Assembly: GCF_013408425.1 (NCBI RefSeq)
Contig: NZ_JACBYV010000001.1
Span: 4,340,001-4,404,000 of the forward strand
Origin: Pseudomonas flavescens
GTDB taxonomy: Bacteria; Pseudomonadota; Gammaproteobacteria; Pseudomonadales; Pseudomonadaceae
Direction: 5' to 3'
Length of the DNA: 64,000 bases
This document shows positions 38,951-47,543 of the stretch, in pieces. How positions within the stretch are numbered: position 1 is the stretch's first letter; each line of letters begins with the position of its first letter. The notes under the pieces were generated by a model, which was not told the origin of the DNA, made no database searches, and saw nothing but the letters and a program-made list of their open reading frames with translations. Both the position numbers and the translations under genes were made by a program.

Positions 38951-39138
38951 GGCGAACCTCATTGTTTTTATGGTGCCGGGATATCGGGCGCAGCAAGCGC
39001 CGAGCCTTGTTTCAGCTCATCGGCAGCGCAGGGCGTATCTGTAGAGGCGCGGCAGCCGCCTGGCCGAGTTGACCATCTCATCATGCGCCGGGCTATGGCA
39101 CTTTGGTAGCAGAGGGTCGACTTCCGGGAGAGTGCCGA

Positions 39139-40221
39139 TCAGCGCTTGAGGCTGTGACGCTTGACGAAGGCGCGGTCGAAATAGTCCTTGCAGCGCCCGT
39201 AGAACTGCCCGCCGGCGCTCCACTGACGCCAGCCGAACAAGGCACCGCCATCGCCACTGGCCAGCAGCAGCGGGCGCTGGCCGCTGGTCTTGAAGTCGCG
39301 CAGCGGCCCGCCACGCAGTGCCGCGCTCAAGTTGGCGGCCAGCACCGGCACCTGGCGCATGGAATACAGGCCGCTCTTGCGCACGCCAGGCAGGTTGGCG
39401 CAATCACCCACGGCGAAAATCTGCGGATGGGAATGGCTCTGCAGGGTCGGCGCGGTGTGCACGAAACCATCGCCATCGCAGCTCAGGCCGCTGTCGGCGA
39501 TCCACGGGAATGCCTGGGCGCCGCTGGCCAGCAGCAGCCGACCGCCACGCCACACCGCCGCGTCGCCGCTGATCAGGCAATCACCGTCGATGCGGCTGAT
39601 CGGACAATGCTCGCGCACCTGCACCCGGCGCATGCGCAGATGGCCCCAGGCGCGCATCCGCAACCCGGCACAGTGGCCAGCCAGCAGCGGCTCGCCGCAA
39701 AACAGCGCCAGCTGCGGTACCTGATCGGCCAGTGCCAGGGCCAGGGCCATTTCCACCCCGGCCACGCCGCCACCGAGAATCGCCAGAGGCTGAGGCTCGC
39801 GCTGCCAGGCCTTCCAGCCAGCGATGAAGCTGTCCACCGGCTTCACCGCCAGCACATCCATCGCGTCGCCTTCACGGGGCGGACAGGCGACCCGGTCGCC
39901 GGCATTCAGCGACAGCCAGTTGCCCTGCAGCACGCGGCCATCGCCCAGGCTAAGTTGCCGCGTGGCGGCATCCAGAGCAGCCACCGGCGCGACGATCAGT
40001 TCGACCTGGGCAGCCTGGCACAGCGCGGCCAGGCCGATCTGGCAGTCCTCGGCGCTGTAACGCCCCGCTACCAGCCCCGGCAACATGCCGGCGTACCAGG
40101 TGTGCGCGGCGCTGGCCACCAGGGCGATGCGACCCACCGGCCGCTCGATCAGCGCCCAGCGCCGCAGAACCCCGAGATGGGCCGGGCCTGCGCCTACCAG
40201 CAACAGATCGTAGTCAGTCAT
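39139..40221 (-). CDS. FAD/NAD pyridine nucleotide-disulfide oxidoreductase (SelD-N-terminus-like)
   Basis: A 360-residue flavoprotein resembling the family found fused to or beside SelD (TIGR03169 type). It has the N-terminal FAD motif YDLLLVGAGPAHLGVLRRWA, HTWYAGMLPGLVAGRYSAED, a second nucleotide motif LAILGGGVAGVEMALALALA (about residues 147-166) and the FAD-closing IFAVGDCANLPG. SelD itself is not in this window. It is related to type II NADH dehydrogenases, but the membrane-anchoring C-terminal helix is not obvious. Physiological role unknown. Confidence 0.78.
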   Translation of the reverse strand: MTDYDLLLVGAGPAHLGVLRRWALIERPVGRIALVASAAHTWYAGMLPGLVAGRYSAEDCQIGLAALCQAAQVELIVAPVAALDAATRQLSLGDGRVLQGNWLSLNAGDRVACPPREGDAMDVLAVKPVDSFIAGWKAWQREPQPLAILGGGVAGVEMALALALADQVPQLALFCGEPLLAGHCAGLRMRAWGHLRMRRVQVREHCPISRIDGDCLISGDAAVWRGGRLLLASGAQAFPWIADSGLSCDGDGFVHTAPTLQSHSHPQIFAVGDCANLPGVRKSGLYSMRQVPVLAANLSAALRGGPLRDFKTSGQRPLLLASGDGGALFGWRQWSAGGQFYGRCKDYFDRAFVKRHSLKR

Positions 40222-40413
40222 CTACACCGATATCCTTGTGAGCCTGAGCAGAGCGACAAGCCGCGCTGCGAAAAGCAGAGCGAGCTTTGACCGAAACGCG
40301 CCCGGAATGATCCGGCGCTCCCCGAGCATGGCGGCAGCGAGCCGTTTCGAGCAAGAGAAGAGACGCTTGGGGCAGGCTTTCGACACATTTTTACAGCGCG
40401 ATTTATGCCGAAA

Positions 40414-41628
40414 TCATGCGGCGGATGCCTGGGCAGGCAGCCGCTCCAGCACCCCGGGGTCGAGGCGCAACAGGCGCACGCAGCGGGCCTCGCGCAGCTC
40501 GCTGGGGCTTTGCGACGCATCGAGCGCGACCACCTGCCCGGCGAGGTTGAGCACCAGCGCCTCGCGGGAGAACACCCCGCTGTTGAGGCTGTAATAAGCC
40601 GCCACCAACTCGCGCAGCCCGAACGGCAGGCGCCAGCGAATACGCAGCGCCGAGCCGAAACTGGCGGCGCGCAGGCGGATGGCCTGTTCGATTTCCTCAT
40701 CACTGAGGCTGCCGCCAGCGTCCTGCCAGTCCTGCATGCAGCGCAACAGTGCCAGCTCGCCGATGTTGTGCAACAGGCCGGCGGTGTAGCAGAGCTCGGC
40801 ATCCAGCGACAGTTCGCAGGCCAGCCAGTGAGCGACCTCGGCACTGCGCTGGGCGGCGGCCCAGGTGCGCACGCCCTGCTCGGCCAGGCGCGGGTCACTG
40901 AGCCGGGCGTTGCGCTGCACGGAAAGCCCCAGCACCAGATTCAGGGTGCGTGCCACCCCCAGGCGCGGCAGGGCCTGGGCCAGGGTCTGACAGGGGGAGC
41001 CGTTGTGGTGAGCGGCACTGTTGGCGGCGGCGATCAGGCAGGCGGTGATCTGCGGGTCACGGGTGAACACCTGCTCCAGCTCACGCAGGCTCGGCTCGCT
41101 GCTGTTCAGGTACTGGCTGACCGAGTCACGCACCGAGGCCAATAGCGGCGCGCCCTGCCCTTCTTCGCGCATGGCGTCCAGGTAATCTTCGAGGCGGTTC
41201 ACCAGCAGCGGACGAATCGGGCACAGCAGCTCCTCGCCCTCGCTGAGCAACAGCCCGGCCAGGCGCTGGCGCAGTGCTTCGGCGTTGAAGGGTTTGGCCA
41301 GATAGGCGGTGGGCGCCAGCGGCTTGGCGGCGCGCACGCTGTTGGCATCCAGGCGGCCGCTGATGAGAATGAACGGCAACGCCGGAGTACGCGGGTGGCG
41401 GCGCAACTGGCGCAGCAACTCCAGGCCATCGACACCCGGCAGCTCGCTGTCGGCGATCACCAGTTCCGGCAAACGTCGCTTGCAGCGTGCCATGGCCGCC
41501 TGACCATCGCTGACACGGATCACCACGGCGTCGCAGCGCACGTCGAGCACCAGTTGCTCGAGCAGATCGGCCGTCCACGGATCGGTATCGGCGATGAGAA
41601 CTTCCGGTGCGCTGGCCGCTGCAGACAT
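40414..41628 (-). CDS. Receiver-HDOD two-domain regulator
   Basis: A 404-residue protein. The N-terminal CheY-like receiver (VLIADTDPWTADLLEQLV, phospho-acceptor Asp in VIADSELPGVDG, switch Lys in AYLAKPFNAEALRQRL) is followed by an HDOD domain (FTRDPQITACLIAAANSAAH; YTAGLLHNIGELALLRCM). The HDOD retains LLHNIG, i.e. an HN rather than the HD of active phosphohydrolases, as usual for the family. Such proteins regulate motility or c-di-GMP-linked signalling; a P. aeruginosa homologue sits beside gabDT. Partner kinase not seen. Confidence 0.85.
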   Translation of the reverse strand: MSAAASAPEVLIADTDPWTADLLEQLVLDVRCDAVVIRVSDGQAAMARCKRRLPELVIADSELPGVDGLELLRQLRRHPRTPALPFILISGRLDANSVRAAKPLAPTAYLAKPFNAEALRQRLAGLLLSEGEELLCPIRPLLVNRLEDYLDAMREEGQGAPLLASVRDSVSQYLNSSEPSLRELEQVFTRDPQITACLIAAANSAAHHNGSPCQTLAQALPRLGVARTLNLVLGLSVQRNARLSDPRLAEQGVRTWAAAQRSAEVAHWLACELSLDAELCYTAGLLHNIGELALLRCMQDWQDAGGSLSDEEIEQAIRLRAASFGSALRIRWRLPFGLRELVAAYYSLNSGVFSREALVLNLAGQVVALDASQSPSELREARCVRLLRLDPGVLERLPAQASAA

Positions 41629-41715
41629 CCATGAACCTCTTCACATAGGTGTAAGAGGCTCAGTATAGACAGGTCAGCGAGCGCTCTGCCGCAGCCCGAC
41701 AGGGAAAACGCAGGC

Positions 41716-41746
41716 AAAAAAAGACCCGCCGAAGCGGGTCCTTTTC
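41716..41746 (-). terminator. Terminator of gabT
   Basis: GACCCGC-CGAA-GCGGGTC (41723-41740) with A7 on its left gives, on the minus strand, a stem followed by U7 immediately after the gabT stop. Confidence 0.88.
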
Positions 41747-41757
41747 AACGGCGTGGC

Positions 41758-43038
41758 TTAAGCCAGTTCGTCGAAGCACTCGGCAACGATGGCGATGCCT
41801 TTTTCCAGCTGGGCGTCCGGGATGGTGACCGGCATCAGGAAGCGCACCACGTTGTAGTAGGTGCCGCACGACAACAGGATCAGGCCCTTGTCGCGCGCCT
41901 TGGCGACGATCTTGCCCGTCAGCTCGGCAGCCGGTTTGCTGTGGTCGCCGCCTTCGAACAGCTCGATGGCGATCATCGAACCCAGGCCACGTACGTCACC
42001 GATCACCTTGTGCTTGGCAGCGATGTCGCGCAGGCCGGCCTTGAGCTTCTCGCCCACGGCGTTGGAACGATCCAGCAGCTTCTCTTCGTCGAACACCTTC
42101 AGCACGGCCAGGGCCGCGGCGCAGGCGATCGGGCTACCGGCATAGGTGCCGCCCAGGCCACCGGGAGCGATCTTGTCCATGATCTCGGCCTTGCCGCTGA
42201 CGCCGGAGATCGGGAAGCCGCCGCCGACGGATTTGGCGAAGGTGGTCAGGTCCGGCACGACGCCCAGTTGCTCGGTGGCGAAGAAAGTACCGGTACGGCC
42301 AGCGCCGGTCTGCACTTCGTCAGCGATCAGCAGAATGCCGTGCTGGTCGCACAGGGCACGCAAGCGCTGCATGAAGGCTGGCGAGTTGACGTAGAAGCCC
42401 CCTTCGCCCTGCACCGGCTCGATGATGATCGCGGCGATGTCCTGAGGCTGGGCATCGTTCTTGAAGATGCGCTCGATGCTGGCGATGGACTCGTCTTCGC
42501 TGACGCCATGCAGCTCGCACGGCGCGATGGCGCGGTACACACCAGCAGGCATCAGGCCCATGCCGGCGGAGTACGGCGCCACCTTGCCGGTCAGCGACAG
42601 GGTCATCATGGTGCGGCCGTGGTAGGCGCCGGTGAAGGCGATCACGCCAGCACGGCCGGTAGCGGCACGGGCGATCTTCACGGCGTTCTCGACGGCTTCG
42701 GAGCCCGAGGTGACCAGCAGGGTCTTCTTGGCGAAGTCGCCCGGTACGCGCTTGGCGATTTCTTCGCACAGCTCGATGTAGGGTTCGTACGCCAGCACCT
42801 GGAAGCAGGTGTGGGTCAGCTTGGTCAGCTGTTCCTGAACGGCGGCGACCACTTTCGGGTGCAGGTGGCCGGTGTTCAGTACGGCGATACCGCCGGCGAA
42901 GTCGATGTACTCACGGCCTTCGACGTCCCACACGGTGGCGTTCTCGGCGCGCTCGGCGACGATCGGGTGGATCTGGCCGACGCCACGCGGTACGGCGGCT
43001 TGGCGGCGTTGCAGCAGGGATTCGTTGGTCTTGCTCAT
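41758..43038 (-). CDS. gabT: 4-aminobutyrate aminotransferase GabT
   Basis: A 426-residue PLP-dependent class III aminotransferase converting GABA plus 2-oxoglutarate to succinate semialdehyde plus glutamate. VTSGSEAVENAVKIARAATG binds the PLP phosphate. LLIADEVQTGAGRTG contains the PLP-contacting Asp, and TFAKSVGGGFPISG contains the Schiff-base Lys. MSKTNESLLQRR start with GAGGAAGCC upstream; a longer start five codons earlier is rejected. 257 bp after gabD. Confidence 0.94.
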   Translation of the reverse strand: MSKTNESLLQRRQAAVPRGVGQIHPIVAERAENATVWDVEGREYIDFAGGIAVLNTGHLHPKVVAAVQEQLTKLTHTCFQVLAYEPYIELCEEIAKRVPGDFAKKTLLVTSGSEAVENAVKIARAATGRAGVIAFTGAYHGRTMMTLSLTGKVAPYSAGMGLMPAGVYRAIAPCELHGVSEDESIASIERIFKNDAQPQDIAAIIIEPVQGEGGFYVNSPAFMQRLRALCDQHGILLIADEVQTGAGRTGTFFATEQLGVVPDLTTFAKSVGGGFPISGVSGKAEIMDKIAPGGLGGTYAGSPIACAAALAVLKVFDEEKLLDRSNAVGEKLKAGLRDIAAKHKVIGDVRGLGSMIAIELFEGGDHSKPAAELTGKIVAKARDKGLILLSCGTYYNVVRFLMPVTIPDAQLEKGIAIVAECFDELA

Positions 43039-43202
43039 GGCTTCCTCATTCACCGCTCATCGTCGGTGTGGTTCAAGGATGAAATGACCGGGTCAGCGCC
43101 GTCGCAGCATACGATGATCGACTGCAACACTCGCCCCGATCACAGGGACTATTTTTGCTTTCACGCACTATCGGAGCGTAGCGAGCGAAGGTCAGGCAAG
43201 GC

Positions 43203-43262
43203 GGCGGGGCCGGGAAAAAGCGGAGTTGGCTGTTGCCAATGAGCATTTTTCCCGGCCCCGCC
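43203..43262. repeat. Perfect 17-bp-arm inverted repeat between gabD and gabT
   Basis: GGCGGGGCCGGGAAAAA (43203-43219) and TTTTTCCCGGCCCCGCC (43246-43262) are perfect reverse complements. The 26-bp loop contains a second stem, TTGGC-TGTT-GCCAA. On the gabD-to-gabT strand it may act as an attenuator or processing site; it could also be a REP-type mobile remnant. Confidence 0.75.
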
Positions 43263-43295
43263 AACGCAGCATCACCGAAGCGCAGTAGCGACTAC

Positions 43296-44744
43296 CTAGA
43301 TGCTCAGGCAGAGGTACTTGATTTCCAGGTAGTCCTCGATGCCGTACTTGGAACCTTCACGGCCCAGGCCCGAGGCCTTGATGCCGCCGAACGGCGCCAC
43401 TTCGTTGGAGATCAGGCCGGTGTTGATGCCGACCATACCGTATTCCAGCGCCTCGGCCACACGGAACACGCGGCTCAGGTCACGGGCGTAGAAGTAGGAA
43501 GCCAGACCGAACTCGGTGTCGTTGGCCATGGCGATCACTTCGGCCTCGTCCTTGAAACGGAACAGCGGCGCCAGCGGGCCGAAGGTTTCGTCCTTGGAGA
43601 CCAGCGCGTTCTTCGGTACGTCAGCCAGAATGGTCGGCTCGAAGAAGGTGCCACCCAGAGCGTGGGCCTTGCCGCCGGAGAGGATCTTGGCGCCTTTGGA
43701 AACGGCGTCCTCGATGTGCTCCTTGACCTTGGCCACGGCCTTCTCGTCGATCAGCGGGCCAGTGGTGGTGCCGTCTTCCAGACCGTTGCCGATCTTCAGC
43801 TTCTCGACCGCGACCTTGAGCTTCTCGGCGAAGGCATCGTAGACGCCGTCCTGCACGTAGATGCGGTTGGCGCACACGCAGGTCTGGCCGTTGTTGCGGT
43901 ACTTGGAGATGATCGCGCCTTCGATGGCCTTGTCCAGGTCAGCATCGTCGAAGACGATGAAGGGCGCGTTGCCACCCAGCTCCAGCGACACTTTCTTGAT
44001 GTCCTGGGCGCACTCGGCCATCAGTTGGCGACCGATCTCGGTGGAGCCGGTGAACGACAGTTTGCGCACGATCGGGTTGCCGGTCAGCTCGCTGCCGATG
44101 TCGCCAGCGCTGCCGGTCACCACGCTGAACACGCCAGCCGGGATACCGGCACGGGTGGCCAGCTCGGCCAGGGCCAGAGCGGAATACGGTGTCTGCGAAG
44201 CCGGCTTGAGCACCATGGTGCAACCAGCGGCCAGCGCAGGGCCGGCCTTGCGGGTGATCATCGCGGCCGGGAAGTTCCACGGCGTGATGGCCGCGGTAAC
44301 GCCGATCGGCTGCTTGATGACGATCAGGCGCTTGTCGGCCTGGTGCCCCGGAATGGTGTCACCATAGACGCGCTTGGCTTCTTCGGCGAACCACTCGATG
44401 AAGGACGCCGCGTAGGCGATTTCGCCCTTGGCCTCGGCCAGTGGCTTGCCCTGCTCGATGGTCATCAGGCGCGCCAGGTCTTCCTGGTTCTCCAGCATCA
44501 GCTCATACCAGCGACGCAGCTTGGCGGAACGCTCCTTGGCAGTCAGAGCACGCCAGGCCGGCAGCGCCTTGTCGGCCGCCTCGATGGCACGGCGAGTCTC
44601 GGCCGCACCCATCTTCGGCACGGTACCGATCACGTCACCGGTGGCCGGGTTGGTCACCTTGATGGTCTGGCCGCTGTCGGCATCAGCCCAGGCACCGTTG
44701 ACGAAAGCCTGCTGGCGGAACAGTTGAGCGTCTTTCAGTTGCAT
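43296..44744 (-). CDS. gabD: Succinate-semialdehyde dehydrogenase GabD
   Basis: A 482-residue NADP-type aldehyde dehydrogenase that oxidises succinate semialdehyde to succinate. ITPWNFPAAMITRKAGPALA (cofactor), LELGGNAPFIVFDDAD (catalytic Glu) and NNGQTCVCANRIYV (catalytic Cys) are present. The ATG at 44744 follows GAGGAGACCGCC; the frame stays open 31 codons upstream without a site. First gene of gabDT. Confidence 0.94.
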   Translation of the reverse strand: MQLKDAQLFRQQAFVNGAWADADSGQTIKVTNPATGDVIGTVPKMGAAETRRAIEAADKALPAWRALTAKERSAKLRRWYELMLENQEDLARLMTIEQGKPLAEAKGEIAYAASFIEWFAEEAKRVYGDTIPGHQADKRLIVIKQPIGVTAAITPWNFPAAMITRKAGPALAAGCTMVLKPASQTPYSALALAELATRAGIPAGVFSVVTGSAGDIGSELTGNPIVRKLSFTGSTEIGRQLMAECAQDIKKVSLELGGNAPFIVFDDADLDKAIEGAIISKYRNNGQTCVCANRIYVQDGVYDAFAEKLKVAVEKLKIGNGLEDGTTTGPLIDEKAVAKVKEHIEDAVSKGAKILSGGKAHALGGTFFEPTILADVPKNALVSKDETFGPLAPLFRFKDEAEVIAMANDTEFGLASYFYARDLSRVFRVAEALEYGMVGINTGLISNEVAPFGGIKASGLGREGSKYGIEDYLEIKYLCLSI

Positions 44745-45092
44745 GGCGGTCTCCTCTATCCTGGCACCACGGCACCAGAAGATGACGAAAGAAGCTGGGA
44801 GCGAACCCAGGTATGGGTAGAGCGACAGATTAGCCACTGCCTGGCCGTTCGAACGGGGTGTAACGCCCAGAGTTCAGCGTAACCACATGCACCGTTTGAA
44901 ATATCAAACAGATCCTAAGATCAGCAGGGTTAAAGGGCAATAGGCCGTTCGAGAAAATTAACAACCCAGCCGATCACCGGCATTCGCACCGTCCCTCTTT
45001 ATAGCCGAAGCCCGCCTTCCCCACCCGCCAGACGAGCCCCACCAGCAGCATGGACGCACGCCAGCGACATGCGTATGATTGCGCCCCGCAAC
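44745..45092. other. Upstream region of gabD and tRNA-Arg
   Basis: A 348-bp gene-free gap holding the gabD promoter (left part) and the tRNA promoter (right part, near GCGTATGATTGCGCCCC just before the tRNA). AT-rich TTTGAAATATCAAACAG near 44900 is a small palindrome that may be an operator for gabD. Confidence 0.45.
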
Positions 45093-45169
45093 GCACCAGT
45101 AGCTCAGCTGGATAGAGTACTGCCCTCCGAAGGCAGGGGTCGTGGGTTCGAATCCCGCCTGGTGCGCCA
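45093..45169 (+). tRNA. tRNA-Arg (anticodon CCG)
   Basis: A complete 77-nt cloverleaf with encoded CCA. Acceptor GCACCAG pairs with CTGGTGC, the D loop is AGCTCAGCTGGATAGAGT, anticodon stem CTGCC/GGCAG carries loop CTCCGAA, and the T arm is GTGGGTTCGAATCCCGC. It reads Arg codon CGG. A tyrosine integrase follows 168 bp downstream, so the tRNA 3' end is the probable insertion target of the neighbouring island. Confidence 0.96.
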
Positions 45170-45214
45170 AATAGCTGTTTACCGCTGTCTCCAGCAGTCT
45201 ACAGAACACCCTGA

Positions 45215-45240
45215 AAAGCCCGCTCTGTGCGGGCTTTCTT
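45215..45240 (+). terminator. Terminator after tRNA-Arg
   Basis: AAAGCCCGC-TCTGT-GCGGGCTTT followed by CTT, 46 bp after the tRNA. Confidence 0.8.
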
Positions 45241-45269
45241 GTATCTGCCTGTATACCTCTGTCTACCCC

Positions 45270-45334
45270 TATACCTGACCACCGTGTACACCAGCGTGTA
45301 CACCTGACTCAAATTAGAACCCGTGGTGTACAAG
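45270..45334. repeat. Short direct repeats upstream of the integrase
   Basis: GTGTACACC occurs at 45284 and 45296, and GTGTACAAG at 45326. TA[TC]ACCTGAC occurs twice nearby. They lie between the tRNA and the integrase start, where integrase arm-type or excisionase sites usually lie, or they may be operators of the integrase gene. Confidence 0.45.
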
Positions 45335-45336
45335 GC

Positions 45337-46248
45337 ATGAAGCGCAGCGATATCAAGCGCCGCCCCCTGGCGGATACGACCCTAGCTGGCCTGGAGCCAG
45401 AGGGCGCGCCCTACAGGGAACTGGATGGTGGCGGGCTGTACTTCCGGGTAAAGCCCAACGGGCAAAAGTCGTGGAACCTCCGTTATAAGAAACCGGACGG
45501 TAAATGGTCATGGCTTGGCCTTGGAAGTTACCCCGAGGTGAGCGGATCTGCAGCCAGGCAGAAGGCAGCCGAGCTACGCACAGACCTTGCTGGTGGCAAA
45601 AACCCCATCGTCAGCAAGCAGGCCAGGAAAGCTGCTGCGTTAGAGGCAGCCACCAATACCTTCGAGGCACTTGCCCGAGAGTGGATTGATATTCGCGTTG
45701 CAACCTGGGCACCGACAACAGCGAAGCGCAACGTCGGCGCGCTAGAGCTGCATGTCTTCCCCGTGTTCGGTCGCCGCCTCTATAACGAGATCCTCCCTAT
45801 CGAGTGGATGGAGTTCTTCAGAAGCATGGAACAGAAAGGCATCATTGAGCAGATGAGCCGGGTACGCCGCTCATGCAAAGAGGTATACGACCTGGCCCGC
45901 GTCACCGGCCGGGCGGTTCACAATCCGCTGCTGTTCCCTGGTCGCAACAGCCGCACCAAGCCGCGTAGCAACATGGCCTTCAACATGGCACTACGACGAA
46001 TGGGTTATGCCGGCCAACAGACAGGCCACGGTTTCCGCCATGCGGCCTCCACGACCCTGCGTGAACACGGTTTTGCGAAGGAGCATGTAGGAGCACAACT
46101 ATCCCATTCAGAAGATGGAATCGCCGGTGTCTACAACAAGGCCATCTATCTGGAACAACGTCGCAGCATGATGCAGTGGTACGCCGATCACCTCGATGAT
46201 TTGAAGCGAGGGAATGTGGTGCCGGTCAACTTCGGCAAGGTAGTTTGA
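45337..46248 (+). CDS. P4-type tyrosine integrase with internal in-frame deletion
   Basis: A 303-residue protein; full-length P4-family integrases are about 400. The N-terminal DUF4102 domain (LDGGGLYFRVKPNGQKSWNL), core-binding domain (FEALAREWIDIRVATWAPTT) and C terminus (HGFRH at 231-235, LSHSEDG, YLEQRRSMMQWYADHL with the nucleophile Tyr near 271) are intact. Between VTGRAVHNPLL (to about 199) and FPGRNSRTKPRS about 100 residues are missing in frame. That segment normally carries the first catalytic Arg (RT-x-EL) and the catalytic Lys. The product is probably inactive or only binds DNA. The ribosome site is weak. Confidence 0.85.
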   Translation: MKRSDIKRRPLADTTLAGLEPEGAPYRELDGGGLYFRVKPNGQKSWNLRYKKPDGKWSWLGLGSYPEVSGSAARQKAAELRTDLAGGKNPIVSKQARKAAALEAATNTFEALAREWIDIRVATWAPTTAKRNVGALELHVFPVFGRRLYNEILPIEWMEFFRSMEQKGIIEQMSRVRRSCKEVYDLARVTGRAVHNPLLFPGRNSRTKPRSNMAFNMALRRMGYAGQQTGHGFRHAASTTLREHGFAKEHVGAQLSHSEDGIAGVYNKAIYLEQRRSMMQWYADHLDDLKRGNVVPVNFGKVV

Positions 46249-46382
46249 GGATGCAACTTCGGCACCCGTTCAAATCCGGTATAAGTGGTGTAGGAAGTGT
46301 AATCGCAGCGCTGAGATCCCCGCATACCATGGGCTACGGTGCTTTTACACCTTTTCTAAACAGCCCATACACAACGTGTTTT

Positions 46383-46399
46383 TTACACCACTGGTGTAA
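46383..46399 (+). promoter_or_regulatory. TTACACC palindrome before the hypothetical pair
   Basis: TTACACCA-C-TGGTGTAA is a perfect 8-bp-arm palindrome five bases before a possible ATG. Half-sites TTACACC (46345) and GTGTA-type elements (46287, 46297) precede it, suggesting an operator region. Confidence 0.45.
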
Positions 46400-46403
46400 T
46401 GAA

Positions 46404-46529
46404 ATGAGAGAACACAGCACCACGCCTTGCGCAGCTGCCGGCCCCATACCTCAGCGAAAAACTACACGACAGCAATTGATCGCAGGCTTCTACGTGGCAT
46501 CGCTGGGCGCGGGGTTGAGAGATGACTGA
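46404..46529 (+). CDS. Possible small ORF overlapping the next gene
   Basis: A 41-codon frame, MREHSTTPCAAAGPIPQRKT..., overlapping the start of the next gene by eight bases. There is no strong ribosome site. Basic and short; it may be a leader peptide or not translated at all. The frame is also open upstream towards the integrase stop. Confidence 0.3.
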   Translation: MREHSTTPCAAAGPIPQRKTTRQQLIAGFYVASLGAGLRDD

Positions 46530-47412
46530 AGCGGGAGTCGGTATTTACATTGCCGGCATCTACCTTGATCCATTGATGGAAAACTTGGATAAGTTAGAGG
46601 AGCGATTCAAGGGGCTTGACCTCTATGCTGAGCTAGCTGATCGTCTCGACGATTCTTTCGACATGATGAATGCCGCTCGTGCGTATTGGGTGAATGCCGA
46701 GGCTGAGCCTAAGAACAGGGCCAGGGCAGCCAAAGACATTCTCGCCGTGTGGCACGGTTTCGACTCAGCAGTACAGGAGATCGAGTTCTCCGATTTAAAT
46801 GCCTTGGCGCACACAGTTCGCCGGTGTATCCATCCGAGCAAATCGGCTAAAGACTCCGGCTTGATGGCGGCGCTTGCTATCTGCTATGCAGTCGAAGGCC
46901 TGAGAGAGGTCTACGACTACCAAATCGAACTGAGCCAAAGTCACATCACATCCGTCCCAAAGAACTTGACGGGCGAGTTTCCGGATCTGCGCCAAGTCCA
47001 GCTTGAGCGCGCCAGAGCGAAGCTAGTGCTCAATGAAATAAACGCGCGAGTAAGCCACGCCGACTACGTGGGCGAAGCACGCCTCGCGATGTTTGCCGCT
47101 GGCATTCATCACTATGCAGAGAGCCGATACAGAGCACCTAGAGGCTATCGAATAGGCGATAAGATGCTTTCAGCAATTAACCTATCTCGATCCAGTGCAG
47201 GAGGAGCTAAGGGTGCGAAGACAAACAGAGCTCAAGCTACTGAGAATGCCAGGTTGATATGCACTGAGGAAGGGCGCTTGAAACGACTCGATCCGCATAT
47301 CAGTCCCTCGGAGTTCGTTGCCAGGCTTTGTGAAACGAAGAATCTAAGCCCACCTACAATCAGAAAACACCTCCGCTCACTGGGTCTTTATCCAGACAAA
47401 AAAAGGCTGTAA
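46522..47412 (+). CDS. Hypothetical protein, island-encoded
   Basis: A 296-residue soluble protein I do not recognise. The N-terminal two-thirds is helical and acidic (LEERFKGLDLYAELADRLDD; RAYWVNAEAEPKNRARAAKD). The C-terminal ~50 residues look like a small HTH: ISPSEFVARLCETKNLSPPT, IRKHLRSLGLYPDKK. Codon use is less GC-biased than in the core genes, supporting transfer. It converges with the giant STAND gene; the 131-bp gap holds no clear terminator. Confidence 0.6.
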   Translation: MTEAGVGIYIAGIYLDPLMENLDKLEERFKGLDLYAELADRLDDSFDMMNAARAYWVNAEAEPKNRARAAKDILAVWHGFDSAVQEIEFSDLNALAHTVRRCIHPSKSAKDSGLMAALAICYAVEGLREVYDYQIELSQSHITSVPKNLTGEFPDLRQVQLERARAKLVLNEINARVSHADYVGEARLAMFAAGIHHYAESRYRAPRGYRIGDKMLSAINLSRSSAGGAKGAKTNRAQATENARLICTEEGRLKRLDPHISPSEFVARLCETKNLSPPTIRKHLRSLGLYPDKKRL

Positions 47413-47543
47413 TCAATTAAAAATTTTGCGGCGTATTAGAGTGAACCTAAGCCTACTGTTAGCTATTACACAGAAAGTCATTCTCTGTGCATGGCGCCTA
47501 TCCCGATTAAGGTTCTCATGAATCTACTGCCCTCCAGTTGAAA

